Of a stretch of 64,000 nt of DNA, positions 27,301 through 36,893 are shown one piece after another (the first letter of the stretch is position 1; every line of letters begins with the position of its first letter). The translations under genes were made by a program, and so were the position numbers. The notes beneath the pieces were generated by a model. That model did no database searches. It had not been told where the DNA came from and was given only the letters and a program-made list of their open reading frames with translations. This DNA comes from Paenibacillus sp. R14(2021). Its GTDB lineage: Bacteria; Bacillota; Bacilli; Paenibacillales; Paenibacillaceae. The DNA lies in NCBI RefSeq assembly GCF_019431355.1, contig NZ_CP080269.1:868001-932000 (forward strand). The letters are read 5' to 3'.

Positions 27301-30300
27301 GCCGTCACGGTCACTTGCGTTCCATAGTATTCGCCAACCGATACGGCCAGTGTATAAGTGCCTTCAAGCACATCCAGCGAGAATGCACCGTTCTCATCGG
27401 TTTGAACAGGCATGATGTTAGCGTCTTCCATGACGATGATATTCGCATGGGCAATCGGCTGGTGATTACGTTCATCCGAGATGACGCCTGTGATCCGGCC
27501 GTGAGGCATCGCCTCTAGGTTGAACGCCACATTGGTATTGCCATGGTCGGCTATCGTCACCGGCTTGGTTTGCGGATAGTAGCCATAAGCCTCCGCCTTC
27601 AGATTAAAGTCGCCGGCCACGTGGTTAAAGGAGAAATGCCCCGTACTCGGATCGGTTCTTACGGAACGACCGGTTTCCAATACCGTAACCGTTGCGCTCG
27701 CTGGTAAGCTTTGCGGCGTCACAACGTTCAAGGGCTGGCCCGGAATGAAGTCGTCTTTGTCAGTTGCTGCAAGGGAATATGCCGGCCCGGCATTTGTAGG
27801 TTTTGGCAGCTGGACGCCGTCATAGACATGATTGGATTGCATGATCTCCGCAGGAGTACTAGTGCCGATAACTTTGAAGTTATCGATATACCAGCCTTCC
27901 CATGCGACGGATGAATCGGTCTGCATGCGGAAACGGAATTGAACCTGTTGGTGGATATAAGGAGTGAGGTCATAAGCGAATGATTCCCACTGATTATCGC
28001 TGGAGATGCCGTTGAAGACAGCAAGCTCGGTCCATGTTGTGCCTCCGTCAGGCGAAATTTCAAAATGGCCGAAATCACATCCACTCTCCAAGCTATACCA
28101 ATTGCTGAAGTAGACGGATGCTTGGTCCACCTGACTCAAATCAATAACGGGGGAGACCAATGAATAGTCACTGGATTCCGTATAACCGCCATTTAAGCGG
28201 GTGCCCCATACATTCGGTGCAGATACAGCGCTGCCCGGCCCCTGTGAAGAAGGATTTCCGCGTTCCCACTCATCATGGATTCCGCTATGCGTCCAGTCAT
28301 TGTCTGTTGATCCGTCGAAGGTATCAGCGAATACGGGAACAATTTCAGGCATCTCGATGCTGAACGCACTCGAGGGCTCACCCGTGTTTCCGCTGTAATC
28401 GACGGCAGCTACTTGATAATAGTTGGTGCTGCTGCCGACGGCATTGGTATCGGTGAATGACGTTAGTTTCGTCATTACAATCGGGGTAAACGCTGCGTTA
28501 TCGGTAGAACGATACACCTCATATTGCGCCGTGTCCTCGTCAATCGACGCTTCCCACGTTAAGTTCACGTTTCCGCCTGAATCGCTCGTTCCTGTCAGAT
28601 CTGTCGGAGAAACCGGCGGTAACGAATCGGGAGGCTGTACAGCAAGATCATCGAAATACCAGCCGTCCAAGCCGCCGAAGTTGCTCGTGAACATGTTGAA
28701 TAGAAGGTGGATTCTTTGACCGGCATAGGGGCGCAGATCGAGATATTGTGTTTTCCACTGGTCGCCTGTGCCGGTAAAACTCATTTGCTCTACAAAATTT
28801 TCATTTTCATCTGTAGCGATGTAAACTTTAACGAAATCGTTATTTTGTTTTAAGTTATACCAGCTTTTGAAGGATAGAACGGCTCCTTCGGGGCTATTGG
28901 TCAAGTCGATCGGAGGAGCTAGGAAATACGCATTCACTCCGTCTGGGTAAGACTTCCCTAAATTGGTGGCGGCAGCTTTGGTGCCGGAATAAGCGGCTCC
29001 TGGACCGAATTTAGGCACGCCTACCGCCCATGAATTATTGACGCCTCCGCTCTCGAAGCCGGTAATGTCCCCTTCAAAATCCTGCAAATAGCCAGGCTTA
29101 ATTCCGCTGGAGACCTCGACGGGGTAAACAGGCGTCTCTGCGTGGTTGCCGCTATAGTCGTTGACTGAAATATAATACTCCAGTCCTGCGGGGTCCCTGA
29201 GATTGTCAGGTAGGGGTGCTTCATATTGGCCAGAACGATAATTGCCGGAAATATTCGTGACCGGTAGATTTACATAGTCGTCTGTTCCTTTGACTCTAGC
29301 CAATACTTCGATCTGCGTGACACCGATATTGTCCGAGGCAGTAAAGGATATTTTCGCATCTCTGCCGCTGTACACAAGAGAAAGCGGGGTATGTTCGAGA
29401 ACAGGGGCAAGCGTGTCCTCTCCGGGTGTCTTGACTTCCCCTGAAACCGTACCTGAGCCGTGAAGAACGGAATTTACGGCATCAAGTGCATTAACAATGC
29501 CATATCCGTAAGCTTGGTTCGGGCTTTCAGGATAGCGAGTGTCTGTTCGAGGCGTAGCGGTGTTCTCTAATATCTGTTCCATTTGGTCGACAGTAAGCGA
29601 GTGATTAGCCTGAAGCAGCATGGCTGCAATACCGGTCGTGATCGGACCAGACATGGAGGTGCCGTTCCAACCGCCTTCATAATCCCCGCCAGGTACGGAG
29701 GAACGGATGTTGACGCCTGGAGCAGACACTTCCGGCTTTAATTCGCCGTATGGAGAAGGACCTCGCAAGGAGAAGTTAGCGATATTTCCATTGATGTCGG
29801 TTGCGCCTGTAGCAACCGATTCCGGATAATTGCCTGGAGGCGGCACGGAACCGGGTCCGCCGGGATTGCACTCATTGACATTACCTGCAGAGAATTCGGG
29901 GAAAATCCCTGCGGCACGCCATGCTTGTACGATCGGCCGGAAAAATTCATCGATGCCCGTACAGCCTCCCCAGGAATTGTTAACGACATCCGGCGCCATC
30001 TCGGGATGTGCGTTTCCATCGCTGTCTACTGGGGCAAGGAGCCATTGGCCGGCATCCAGAATGATGGCATCCGTCGTGCTGGGATTAAATATACGAACAG
30101 CGATCCACTTTGCGCCGGGTGCGACACCGATCTGGTTGCTGCCATCCGCTTCAGAGCCTACCATGGTGCCCATGGTATGCGTGCCGTGAGCCTCATTGTC
30201 CTCGGGAAGCGCGGTATGGCTATGGGCATCATACCAGCTGAGCTCGGGATGTACGATTTGACCCGACTCGTTGTATGCGCGCCATTTCCGCTGTAGAGCA

Positions 30301-31022
30301 GGGTGCGTATAATCGACGCCTGAGTCCAGGTTGGCTACAACGATTCCTGTACCGTCGATGCCCATATTCCAAGTTTGAGGAGCATTCACATAGTCGATAC
30401 TCCATTCCACGTTGGCCGTATGAGGCACTGCTGCTTTAGCAGCTGCGGATCCAGCATGAGGTTCAGCCGGTTCTTTTGTTTTCTGGATGTTATCAAGAAA
30501 ATATTCTTGATTGGGCAGGATGGCATCAATGTCCGGACGTAATGCCAGCTGCTCCATTTCTTTTTTGGTGGATGTGACGGATAGCGCATTGACAATAAAG
30601 AAGCTTTTGTAGTCTTTCACGCCGCCGTTTGCGGCTTTCGCATTATGTAAGTAGGATTCGAGAGAGCTCTGGGTGCGGGAGGCCGTTTCACGCAAGGAGC
30701 TGATAACCGCATTGCGCATGGACAGTTTGGCAGCAGCCGGGGTGACTTTTTCTGTCATCGCTTTCTGCTTGGCCTCTAACGAAACGCGCATAGGGTCCGC
30801 TTGTTCCTTCATTTTAATCAAATAAGTCACGTATTCATCATCGTCAAATTGTTTGGTAACCTTGGGGTCGACTTTTGCTTTTACGGTGTCTGGGGACACG
30901 GCAGAAACGATGTTGGGTTGTACGAGGTCTTCCGAGGCAGCGGCAGCCGGGATGGAATTCGTGAGTACGAGAAGAGCAGTTAGTCCGATCGTTAAATGGT
31001 TACGGAAAGATTTCCAATTCAC
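24396..31022 (-). CDS. giant cell-surface subtilase (S8) with SLH anchor
   Basis: A 2208-residue secreted serine protease. A signal peptide (1-29, ending AAAA) is followed by an I9-type propeptide (about 45-185). The catalytic domain (about 205-520) has D233 (NLDSGVD), H279 (HGTHTMG), oxyanion N381 and S456 (GTSMSGP), like bacillopeptidase F. Then come an Ig/FN3-like segment, two MAM-like jelly-roll domains (about 650-795 and 895-1055) split by an FN3 domain, carboxypeptidase-regulatory-like repeats, further beta-sandwich modules, and three SLH domains (about 2023-2208) that bind cell-wall polymer. The start is GTG behind AAGGAG. It sits alone, probably digesting extracellular protein at the cell surface. 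Confidence 0.92.
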   Translation of the reverse strand: MNWKSFRNHLTIGLTALLVLTNSIPAAAASEDLVQPNIVSAVSPDTVKAKVDPKVTKQFDDDEYVTYLIKMKEQADPMRVSLEAKQKAMTEKVTPAAAKLSMRNAVISSLRETASRTQSSLESYLHNAKAANGGVKDYKSFFIVNALSVTSTKKEMEQLALRPDIDAILPNQEYFLDNIQKTKEPAEPHAGSAAAKAAVPHTANVEWSIDYVNAPQTWNMGIDGTGIVVANLDSGVDYTHPALQRKWRAYNESGQIVHPELSWYDAHSHTALPEDNEAHGTHTMGTMVGSEADGSNQIGVAPGAKWIAVRIFNPSTTDAIILDAGQWLLAPVDSDGNAHPEMAPDVVNNSWGGCTGIDEFFRPIVQAWRAAGIFPEFSAGNVNECNPGGPGSVPPPGNYPESVATGATDINGNIANFSLRGPSPYGELKPEVSAPGVNIRSSVPGGDYEGGWNGTSMSGPITTGIAAMLLQANHSLTVDQMEQILENTATPRTDTRYPESPNQAYGYGIVNALDAVNSVLHGSGTVSGEVKTPGEDTLAPVLEHTPLSLVYSGRDAKISFTASDNIGVTQIEVLARVKGTDDYVNLPVTNISGNYRSGQYEAPLPDNLRDPAGLEYYISVNDYSGNHAETPVYPVEVSSGIKPGYLQDFEGDITGFESGGVNNSWAVGVPKFGPGAAYSGTKAAATNLGKSYPDGVNAYFLAPPIDLTNSPEGAVLSFKSWYNLKQNNDFVKVYIATDENENFVEQMSFTGTGDQWKTQYLDLRPYAGQRIHLLFNMFTSNFGGLDGWYFDDLAVQPPDSLPPVSPTDLTGTSDSGGNVNLTWEASIDEDTAQYEVYRSTDNAAFTPIVMTKLTSFTDTNAVGSSTNYYQVAAVDYSGNTGEPSSAFSIEMPEIVPVFADTFDGSTDNDWTHSGIHDEWERGNPSSQGPGSAVSAPNVWGTRLNGGYTESSDYSLVSPVIDLSQVDQASVYFSNWYSLESGCDFGHFEISPDGGTTWTELAVFNGISSDNQWESFAYDLTPYIHQQVQFRFRMQTDSSVAWEGWYIDNFKVIGTSTPAEIMQSNHVYDGVQLPKPTNAGPAYSLAATDKDDFIPGQPLNVVTPQSLPASATVTVLETGRSVRTDPSTGHFSFNHVAGDFNLKAEAYGYYPQTKPVTIADHGNTNVAFNLEAMPHGRITGVISDERNHQPIAHANIIVMEDANIMPVQTDENGAFSLDVLEGTYTLAVSVGEYYGTQVTVTAPANGSVEANVTLKPFIGIPNGISYDDGTAEDAYASRVSGYTWAVRMTPSAGAAQISGALFKFWDSTWPDPGGTNFKYALYDASGSNGSPGRLIAGPYEAEALRDNNWTRVEFPSPVVVQGDFYIAYIQEGTYPDTPGLGVDKDGQSALRSWRMTEGLWVLAPAGEGNYMINALVTNEVKAPVITLPAANTYTNETSIEVTGLLPVDGSAVTLYNGAAKVGTVSVENGKFTIPVQLQPGRNSLTVEADILGKTTDRSVPTEVTLDVTAPSLTLAAPVDNFKTNLEALTVSGTTSDAFLSELNVNGELANVSSEGTFTHRILLDPGTNIIHVTSKDLGGNETTVTRTVYLDLSSYAISEITPATDVTLNQGDTLPVSFKSTPGLNAAFRIELPSALQNTKANEIAMIESATTPGLYEGSYKTPDTLILDGGVIVVHAWDDAGNVTEAVASGKLFVNIDSLWEIVNQAKDDFQANISNTTNLNEAVLTLPTTPGITYKVTGSSKAEFINNEGVLVKRPSSSTEVELTVTIASAAKPAIKTTLNVKVTLTAPSSGGNNGGSVIIVPPAQSTNYSLANVINKGQTQQLVKPDLKTDGNKVIAAISDSDLQQALKTEPVAVIVTTPATAQQAQLNLTASQVELLSKSNAANSIVFTNETTAAALPVRILAKAPKNAGIQVTLSSAEQQRAAFTNAALGITVLGTPVAFEVNSVQGTAAVPLQLSSKDFVKQSFVLAKDADTKSAGVLYLGGHTVSPAPATFTLNSDGTTTVTVTRSGYAAYAVVTRTIAFNDIDNAMEKTKIEALASKLLLEGTSQATFSPSASVTRAEFAAMLTRALGLQSSTELPFKDVTADKWYADEVGAAYQAGIITGLGKGSFNPNGTITHQDLAVMLERAAGLLALKAEHPAGRADFADADDISDYAKNSIQTVTEIGLMKAKEVNGGFFFSPKKSTTREEAAAAIFNLLQQSGLIN

Positions 31023-31115
31023 GTGGTTTCCATCTCCTTGATAATCGAAGTATTGGTTATTCCTTTCGCAGGTCTAAGATGAAAGAGAAAGGATTTCTGC
31101 TAACCACCTTCTTTC

Positions 31116-31160
31116 AGGAGGAATGGAACTATGAATAAAAAGTTAAAAAATCATAATTAA
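31116..31160 (+). other. nine-codon open frame behind a strong ribosome binding site
   Basis: CAGGAGGAA precedes ATG 31131, which reads MNKKLKNHN and stops at 31160. It may be a leader peptide or the remnant of a lost gene. The rest of 31023-31449 is AT-rich promoter-type sequence and I see no other gene. Confidence 0.25.
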
Positions 31161-31449
31161 CATTAAATTCTGATAATTTAACAGATATATTATATGATTA
31201 AAATTCCTTGATTTAATAGAGACTTTCGTAACGGGTTATTATGGCTGTGTAAATATAGTGGTAGGTAATTGGAAACAGCAGCAAAGAGAAAAAAGTCGGA
31301 TAACGTCTAATGGGGCACTGGTAGATTCTATATCGCAACAGCTGCCTGTTTATCTGTTTCCCCCGAACAAAGAGGCCGGAAAATCGGGAACGGGCTGATT
31401 AATGTAAAACAATCTGTTAATATCCGTTTATATAAGGAGGTGAAATCAC

Positions 31450-31941
31450 GTGGCGACACTTCATTTAATGGTTGGTCTCCCTTGTAGCGGTAAGACTACG
31501 CTGGCACGGCAACTTGAATCGAAATACTCCGCACTTCGCCTTACTCCCGATGAATGGCATATCCGTTTATTTGGGCATGATTTCGGAGATAACATGACGG
31601 AATCTGACGAAGCTAAGCATGATTCTAGACATGATTCAGTGGAATCACTGATGTGGGATGTGGCGGCTAGGGTTTTGGTTCTTGGTGTTGATGTCATTCT
31701 GGATTTTGGATGCTGGATTCGAAGTCAACGAGACGAGTTTCGTTCTAAAGCCAAAAATTTAGGGGCTGGCTTTAAAATTCATTTTGTTGATGTGCCTGAA
31801 GAAGTGTTATTTGAACGTCTAAAAGCTAGAAATGATATGCATACAGAAGGAACTTTTTTCATACCAAAAGCAAGACTTAAAGAATGGATACAAATTTTTG
31901 AGCCACCTTCATCGGAAGAACTTGATTCCTCTAACGGTTAG
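31450..31941 (+). CDS. small P-loop ATPase/kinase (AAA_33 type)
   Basis: A 163-residue protein with Walker A GLPCSGKTT at residues 9-17, a nearby DEWH motif and an ERLKARN lid-type segment near 135, the layout of small-molecule or nucleic-acid kinases related to zeta toxins and T4 polynucleotide kinase. No partner antitoxin is visible. Start GTG behind AAGGAGGTGAAA. It is followed by a terminator that the group II intron has entered just behind. Confidence 0.8.
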   Translation: MATLHLMVGLPCSGKTTLARQLESKYSALRLTPDEWHIRLFGHDFGDNMTESDEAKHDSRHDSVESLMWDVAARVLVLGVDVILDFGCWIRSQRDEFRSKAKNLGAGFKIHFVDVPEEVLFERLKARNDMHTEGTFFIPKARLKEWIQIFEPPSSEELDSSNG

Positions 31942-31946
31942 ACTAT

Positions 31947-31965
31947 CGGGTACGATAGCTCAACG
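31947..31965 (+). repeat. copy 2 of the CGGGnACGATAGyT intergenic motif
   Basis: CGGGTACGATAGCTCAACG lies six bases after a stop codon and directly in front of a terminator hairpin. Confidence 0.5.
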
Positions 31966-31971
31966 CACCTT

Positions 31972-32004
31972 GGAGTAGCTTGCCGGAGGCAGCTACTCCG
32001 TTTT
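31972..32004 (+). terminator. terminator of the P-loop kinase gene
   Basis: GGAGTAGCT (31972-31980) pairs with AGCTACTCC (31991-31999), followed by GTTTTC. The group II intron begins about 10 bases further on. Confidence 0.8.
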
Positions 32005-32014
32005 CGTTAAGCGC

Positions 32015-33922
32015 GTGCCCAGAGGCATGTATCTTCTAGCCGGTGAAAGTCCGGTCGTGGGAGGGGCCAAGCCCCCATGTAGCTAGGATGCCTGCGTACG
32101 GCGAGAGCTTTGCGTAGAAGCGCATCGACATAAGTCTTGTCAGAGACAAGGCGAGCGACATACCAGGCCGTAACATCAAGTGAATCCTGCCGCGTCGTCA
32201 AAAAGGTCTCGCAAGAGGGACAAGAGGAAGCCGAACCTCGGCTTAATGGGTGAAGGCCACGGAAACTGCTACGAACTTGGAGCGGCAGTGAAGAATCCTC
32301 CGGCGTAAGGGGATCGGCATGGTATGAAAGAGGATACAGTGAACTGGGGAGACCCTCCCCTGCACGGATTTTTTTAAAAACCGTAACGAAGTGGTCTATA
32401 AGTCCAAAAGATGAAATGATCAACTTGCAGGAAGGGAGTCCGAGGGGCTCATAGTACTGAGGAACGACAGGACAACACAACCTGTCGGAGGGAAGGAGCC
32501 CTGCTTTGTTCATGTTTCTTGAGGAGGTACGAGTTAGTGAATGCCGAAGGGCTAACAACACCAAAAGAAAACGTTCAACAACTCCAAGAGAAGCTAGGTC
32601 ATGCGGCCAAGGAAAACAAGAAACGAAGATTCCATGCTTTGTATGACAAGGTCTATGGAAGGGATATTCTGTGGGAAGCATGGAGGCGAGTGCGCGCGAA
32701 CAAAGGTGCAGCGGGTGTGGATGAACAAACCCTTGCGGACATTGAGAGGCAAGGTGAATTTCAGTTCATAGAAGAGTGCCACGGACTGCTGAAAGAAGGA
32801 GACTACCACCCTTCGCCTGTTCGAAGGAAGTACATCCCCAAGAAGGATGGAAAGCAGAGGCCTCTCGGCATCCCAACCATTCGTGACCGGGTCATGCAAA
32901 TGGCAACGAAGCTTGTCATTGAACCTATCTTTGAAGCAGATTTCCAAGAATGCTCGTTCGGTTTTCGCCCGAAAAGGGGGGCCAAACAAGCGCTGGAACG
33001 AATCCGTAAAGCATGCAACCGCAAAGGAAATTGGGTGGTCGACGTCGACATCCAAGGCTACTTCGATAACATCAACCAAGAGAAGCTAATGAAGCTGATC
33101 GCCATGCGAATCAGTGATCGTCGTATCTTGAAATTGGTGAGAAAGTGGCTTGTTGCGGGAGTTATGGAAGAAGGAAGTGTCCGGCGCTCGGATTTAGGCA
33201 CGCCACAGGGCGGAGTGATTTCGCCTTTACTAGCAAATATCTATCTGAACTACTTCGATCTGTTGTGGGAACGCCATGGGAAACAATGTGGAGAATTAAC
33301 GCGATATGCAGATGACTTTGTGGTCGTATGCAAAACCAGAAAAGACGCTATGCGTGCCTATGAACTCATCCAGAGGATTATGGAACGATTGGAGCTAACC
33401 CTGCATCCGACCAAAACACGGATTGTTGGTTTATGGACAGGTGAAGAAGGCTTTGACTTTCTGGGGATGCATCACCGCAGAACGAAAGCAGAAACGTCCA
33501 AAGCACGAGTGTATTATTCAACACAGCAATGGTTAACTTCAAAAGCGGAAGCGCGGATTCGCGAAGTGGTGAAGGAGCGCTTAGCGCCACCAAGTATGCG
33601 AAAGTACGCTTTCCAGGAACACGTTGCATGGCTGAACCCCAAGATCCAAGGTTGGCGAAATTACTATAATACGTTTTACGGTAAACGGATATTAGCCAAA
33701 TTAGACTGGTATATTCTACAGCGGTTCACAAGATGGTATGCGAAGAAACGGCAACGAGCGAGATGGATAGGGTCCTATTCAGAGGTAAAGTATTTGGCAA
33801 AATTACATGGATTGAAGAAGCTCTTGTAGTCTGCACGCTCATGAATGACGAACATCGGAAAGCCGTATGAGGGAAAACCTCACGTACGGTTTGATGAGGA
33901 TCCCTTTACTCTAGTCCCTGAC
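32015..33922 (+). mobile_element. group II intron encoding a maturase/reverse transcriptase
   Basis: The left end probably begins GTGCCC at 32015, followed by about 500 bases of structured domain I-IV-type sequence. Domain V is recognisable at about 33859-33893 (AAAGCCGTATGAGGG... CCTCACGTACGGTTT). The right boundary is uncertain; I place it after AC at 33922, where the following GGGCAGGAAAGC looks like host sequence, giving about 1.9 kb. Domain VI looks short. The element lies immediately downstream of a host terminator hairpin, an insertion habit known for group IIC introns, though class is not decided here. Confidence 0.85.
32537..33829 (+). CDS. ltrA: group II intron reverse transcriptase/maturase
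   Basis: About 430 residues. Reverse transcriptase blocks are clear: RRKYIPKKDGKQRPLGIPT, FGFRPKRGAKQAL, VDVDIQGYFDNI, GTPQGGVISPLLANIYL and the active-site RYADDFVVV. A maturase (X) domain fills the C-terminal third and the protein ends there (LHGLKKLL), without an HNH endonuclease domain, so mobility would rely on reverse transcription at nicked or single-stranded targets. I chose GTG 32537 because GAGGAGG lies upstream. Confidence 0.92.
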   Translation: MNAEGLTTPKENVQQLQEKLGHAAKENKKRRFHALYDKVYGRDILWEAWRRVRANKGAAGVDEQTLADIERQGEFQFIEECHGLLKEGDYHPSPVRRKYIPKKDGKQRPLGIPTIRDRVMQMATKLVIEPIFEADFQECSFGFRPKRGAKQALERIRKACNRKGNWVVDVDIQGYFDNINQEKLMKLIAMRISDRRILKLVRKWLVAGVMEEGSVRRSDLGTPQGGVISPLLANIYLNYFDLLWERHGKQCGELTRYADDFVVVCKTRKDAMRAYELIQRIMERLELTLHPTKTRIVGLWTGEEGFDFLGMHHRRTKAETSKARVYYSTQQWLTSKAEARIREVVKERLAPPSMRKYAFQEHVAWLNPKIQGWRNYYNTFYGKRILAKLDWYILQRFTRWYAKKRQRARWIGSYSEVKYLAKLHGLKKLL

Positions 33923-34067
33923 GGGCAGGAAAGCGTGGGAAGTTTCAGTTATAATAGCTGTTAGTAAGCGTACCAAAGGGAACCTCGGAAACTAATGTTT
34001 TTCCCTTAACTGTTTATACTAAGCTTAAAGGTACGCGTACGCGGCTAGCCGAAGGGGGACATCTGTT

Positions 34068-35999
34068 TTGGATGCGCAGTTTCTAGATTTATTGGCCAAG
34101 AAGTATGATACGGAAGAAAAAGTTGTAACAGAAATCATCAACCTTGAAGCGATCTCCAATCTTCCTAAGGGAACTGAGCATTTTGTCAGTGATTTGCATG
34201 GGGAGTTCCAGGCTTTTCAGCATGTGCTAAGAAACGGTTCGGGTACCGTAAAAGATAAAATCAAAGTCTTGTTCCGTGGGGTTTGGACGGATCATGAAAT
34301 CAATGATTTTACGGCGTTAGTTTATTATCCGGAAGAAAAAATACAGCTGGTTAAAGGAGACCTGTGCAATAAACAAGCCTTGAACCGATGGTACAGACAA
34401 ACGATTGAACATATGCTTAAGCTCATCTCTTATGCCTCTTCCAAATATACGCGATCGAAATTGCGTAATGCTCTGCCGGAGCAGTTTGTATATATTGTAG
34501 AAGAGCTTCTATACAAGACGGATTCGACCAACAATAAGGACCCTTATTATGAGGAAATATACCGGCAAATTATTTCCTTGGGTCAGGCGGACAAGCTCAT
34601 TATCGGCCTTGCTTATACGACCCAGCGCCTGGTGGTCGACCATCTTCATGTGGTCGGAGATATCTATGACCGCGGGCCGGACCCCGATAAAATCATGGAC
34701 ACGCTGATCAACTACCATTCTGTAGACATTCAGTGGGGGAACCATGATGTCCTGTGGATAGGCGCCTATGCGGGTTCCCTGGTTTGCCTTGCGAATATTA
34801 TCCGGATCAGCGCCAGATACGACAATCTGGACATCATCGAAGACGTATATGGCATCAATCTTCGCCCACTGCTGAACTTGGCGGAGAAATACTATAATGA
34901 CAATCCGGCCTTTAGACCGAAGCTGCAGACCGACCATAACGGTTCGGAGCAGGAAATCCTGCAGATTACCAAAATTCATCAAGCCATTGCCATGATTCAG
35001 TTTAAGCTTGAAATCCCGATTATCAAGAGACGCCCATACTTTAATATGTCTGAAAGGCTTTTACTTGAGCAGATCGATTACGACAAAACTGAAATCAAAA
35101 TCGGCGGAAAAACGTATCCGCTGGAAAACACCTGTTTCGCAACCGTAAATCCGCAGCAGCCTGAACAATTGCTCGAGGAAGAACAGCAGGTGATGGAAAA
35201 GCTGCTGTTCTCCGTTCAGCATTCCGAAAAGCTGGCTAGACATATGAATTTCCTTATGAAAAAGGGCAGCCTTTATTTAAAATACAACGGGAATTTGTTG
35301 TTTCACGGCTGTATTCCTCTAGATGAAGAAGGAAACATGGAAGAAATGCAGATTGAAGACGAGACGTATTCGGGCCGTCAGCTGCTCGATGTCTTTGAAT
35401 ATTATTTACGTTACGCCTTTGCGCATCCGGAAGAGACGGATGATCTAGCTACGGATATGGTATGGTACATCTGGACAGGGGAATGTTCCTCGCTCTTTGG
35501 AAAGAGAGAAATGACCACCTTTGAACGGTACTTTATCCAAGATAAAGAAACCTATAAGGAGAGAAAGAACCCTTATTACCAATTGCGTGAAAATGAGGCG
35601 ATCTGCCGGAAAATCCTGCAGGAATTCGATATGAATCCGGATCATGGACATATCATTAACGGACACACGCCGGTTAAAGAAATTCGCGGAGAGAGTCCCG
35701 TTAAAGCAAACGGGAAAATGATTGTCATCGACGGCGGTTTTTCCAAAGCCTATCAATCCACGACGGGCATCGCCGGATATACCTTGTTGTATAATTCCTT
35801 CGGCATGCAGCTCGTTGCCCATCAGAAATTTATTTCAAAAGAAGATGTGTTATGTAACGGAACGGACGTATTGTCTGTAAAAAGGCTGGTGGACAAAGAA
35901 CTGGAGCGGAAGCTGGTGAGGGAAACCAATGTCGGGGAGAAGATGCTGCAGAAAATCTCGAATTTGAAGAATCTCCTGGAATATCGCTACATGAAATGA
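34068..35999 (+). CDS. fbp: fructose-1,6-bisphosphatase class III
   Basis: A 643-residue gluconeogenic phosphatase closely matching the Bacillus-type Fbp throughout ([54 protein letters not shown]). Its metallophosphatase metal ligands are the D, H, D, N and H in these blocks. The best start is TTG 34068 behind AGGGGGACATC; this leaves the N-terminus about 30 residues shorter than the Bacillus subtilis form. The upstream region has been rearranged by the intron, so the native promoter may have changed. Confidence 0.95.
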   Translation: MDAQFLDLLAKKYDTEEKVVTEIINLEAISNLPKGTEHFVSDLHGEFQAFQHVLRNGSGTVKDKIKVLFRGVWTDHEINDFTALVYYPEEKIQLVKGDLCNKQALNRWYRQTIEHMLKLISYASSKYTRSKLRNALPEQFVYIVEELLYKTDSTNNKDPYYEEIYRQIISLGQADKLIIGLAYTTQRLVVDHLHVVGDIYDRGPDPDKIMDTLINYHSVDIQWGNHDVLWIGAYAGSLVCLANIIRISARYDNLDIIEDVYGINLRPLLNLAEKYYNDNPAFRPKLQTDHNGSEQEILQITKIHQAIAMIQFKLEIPIIKRRPYFNMSERLLLEQIDYDKTEIKIGGKTYPLENTCFATVNPQQPEQLLEEEQQVMEKLLFSVQHSEKLARHMNFLMKKGSLYLKYNGNLLFHGCIPLDEEGNMEEMQIEDETYSGRQLLDVFEYYLRYAFAHPEETDDLATDMVWYIWTGECSSLFGKREMTTFERYFIQDKETYKERKNPYYQLRENEAICRKILQEFDMNPDHGHIINGHTPVKEIRGESPVKANGKMIVIDGGFSKAYQSTTGIAGYTLLYNSFGMQLVAHQKFISKEDVLCNGTDVLSVKRLVDKELERKLVRETNVGEKMLQKISNLKNLLEYRYMK

Positions 36000-36097
36000 A
36001 ACAACTGCTAATGAATATGGAGTGTGAATAATTAATTAGGTAATGAGAAATCTTATTACAGGATTTTAAAAATATCACCAAGGAGGAGAACAATATT

Positions 36098-36313
36098 ATG
36101 GCTAAGCCAGACAATCGTGAGGATAATCCAGCTCGTATCCAGAATGCTATAGACCACACCATAGCGAATCTGCATGAAGCAGAGGATTATCTCGATGAAC
36201 ATGCTGATGAAATTACTGCTGATGAAAAGCAGAGTATCGAGTCCAAAAATGCCCGTCGCAAAGAGAGCATCAGCGGCTTCATCGAGGAGAAAAAAGACGA
36301 ATCGATCACATAA
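36098..36313 (+). CDS. tlp: small acid-soluble spore protein Tlp
   Basis: A 71-residue hydrophilic protein matching the Tlp family: MAKPDNREDNPARIQN start, NLHEAEDYLDEH centre and KNARRKESISGF end. It is expected in the spore core and supports an endospore-forming host. Ribosome binding site AAGGAGGAGAAC. Single gene behind fbp, with hairpins downstream. Confidence 0.9.
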   Translation: MAKPDNREDNPARIQNAIDHTIANLHEAEDYLDEHADEITADEKQSIESKNARRKESISGFIEEKKDESIT

Positions 36314-36330
36314 ATACATGTTAATCGAGT

Positions 36331-36435
36331 AGGAGGGGGTGACCAACCCCCGACCTCTCCAAAAGACAAGAAGTTGTATTGTTTTCCAGCGCTGTGAGAT
36401 CGGGAATTACCCGCTCTTCGCATGCGCTTTTTTTG
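36331..36435 (+). terminator. two hairpins after tlp
   Basis: AGGAGGGGGT (36331-36340) pairs with the ACCCCC segment at 36346-36351. A second stem pairs AGCGC (36388-36392) with GCGCT (36424-36428), includes CGGG/CCCG inside, and is followed by a run of T. The second is a good terminator for tlp. Confidence 0.6.
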
Positions 36436-36522
36436 TCGCATTAACGCCCCCGAATCTATCACATCAATTTTCCCTGTCGGTTATGCACCGATGAATCTAT
36501 TTTATACGGATGCCATCTTTGA

Positions 36523-36867
36523 GACCGACCCGGCGACTCAGCGCTTCATTCTCACAATGAGAACCGCGAATCAAGATACACCGAGCTGCTTCTCGAATCG
36601 ATCCCGCGGGTCGGCAAGAAATGGGACCAGGAGATGGCGCTCCCTGATCTAGAAAGCAAAGAGTATGCGCTGGCGGGCTGCAAGTTCGCCGGACGGTGCG
36701 CTTATGCGAAGGATATATGCCGCTCGACCAGACCGAGCATGCTTCACCTGAACAGCGACCATCAAGTGCTGTGCTTCAAGCATAGCAATTATGAAGTTCC
36801 CACGGGCAGCACGCCGCTTAGCGTTCCGGCAGCTGCGGGCGGGAATCGGTCTAGTTTGAATGTCTAA
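36523..36867 (+). pseudogene. C-terminal remnant of an oligopeptide ABC ATPase (OppD/DppD-like)
   Basis: The frame reads YTELLLESIPRVGKKWD and then the oligopeptide-type C-terminal block GCKFAGRCAYAKDICRSTRP with SDHQVLCFKH. These are hallmarks of the Opp/Dpp ATPase tail (oligo_HPY). The catalytic part is missing, and the preceding residues (TDAIFETDPATQRF) lie in another frame, so this is a truncated and shifted remnant. Nothing of the rest of an Opp operon is in the window. Confidence 0.75.
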
Positions 36868-36893
36868 CGAATCATAAATGGAGGTTGGATATC

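Noticed and set aside
32007-32681. Minus-strand open frame over the 5' part of the group II intron
   Set aside because: It is antisense to structured intron RNA and has no protein-like motif; this kind of frame is common opposite intron domain I.
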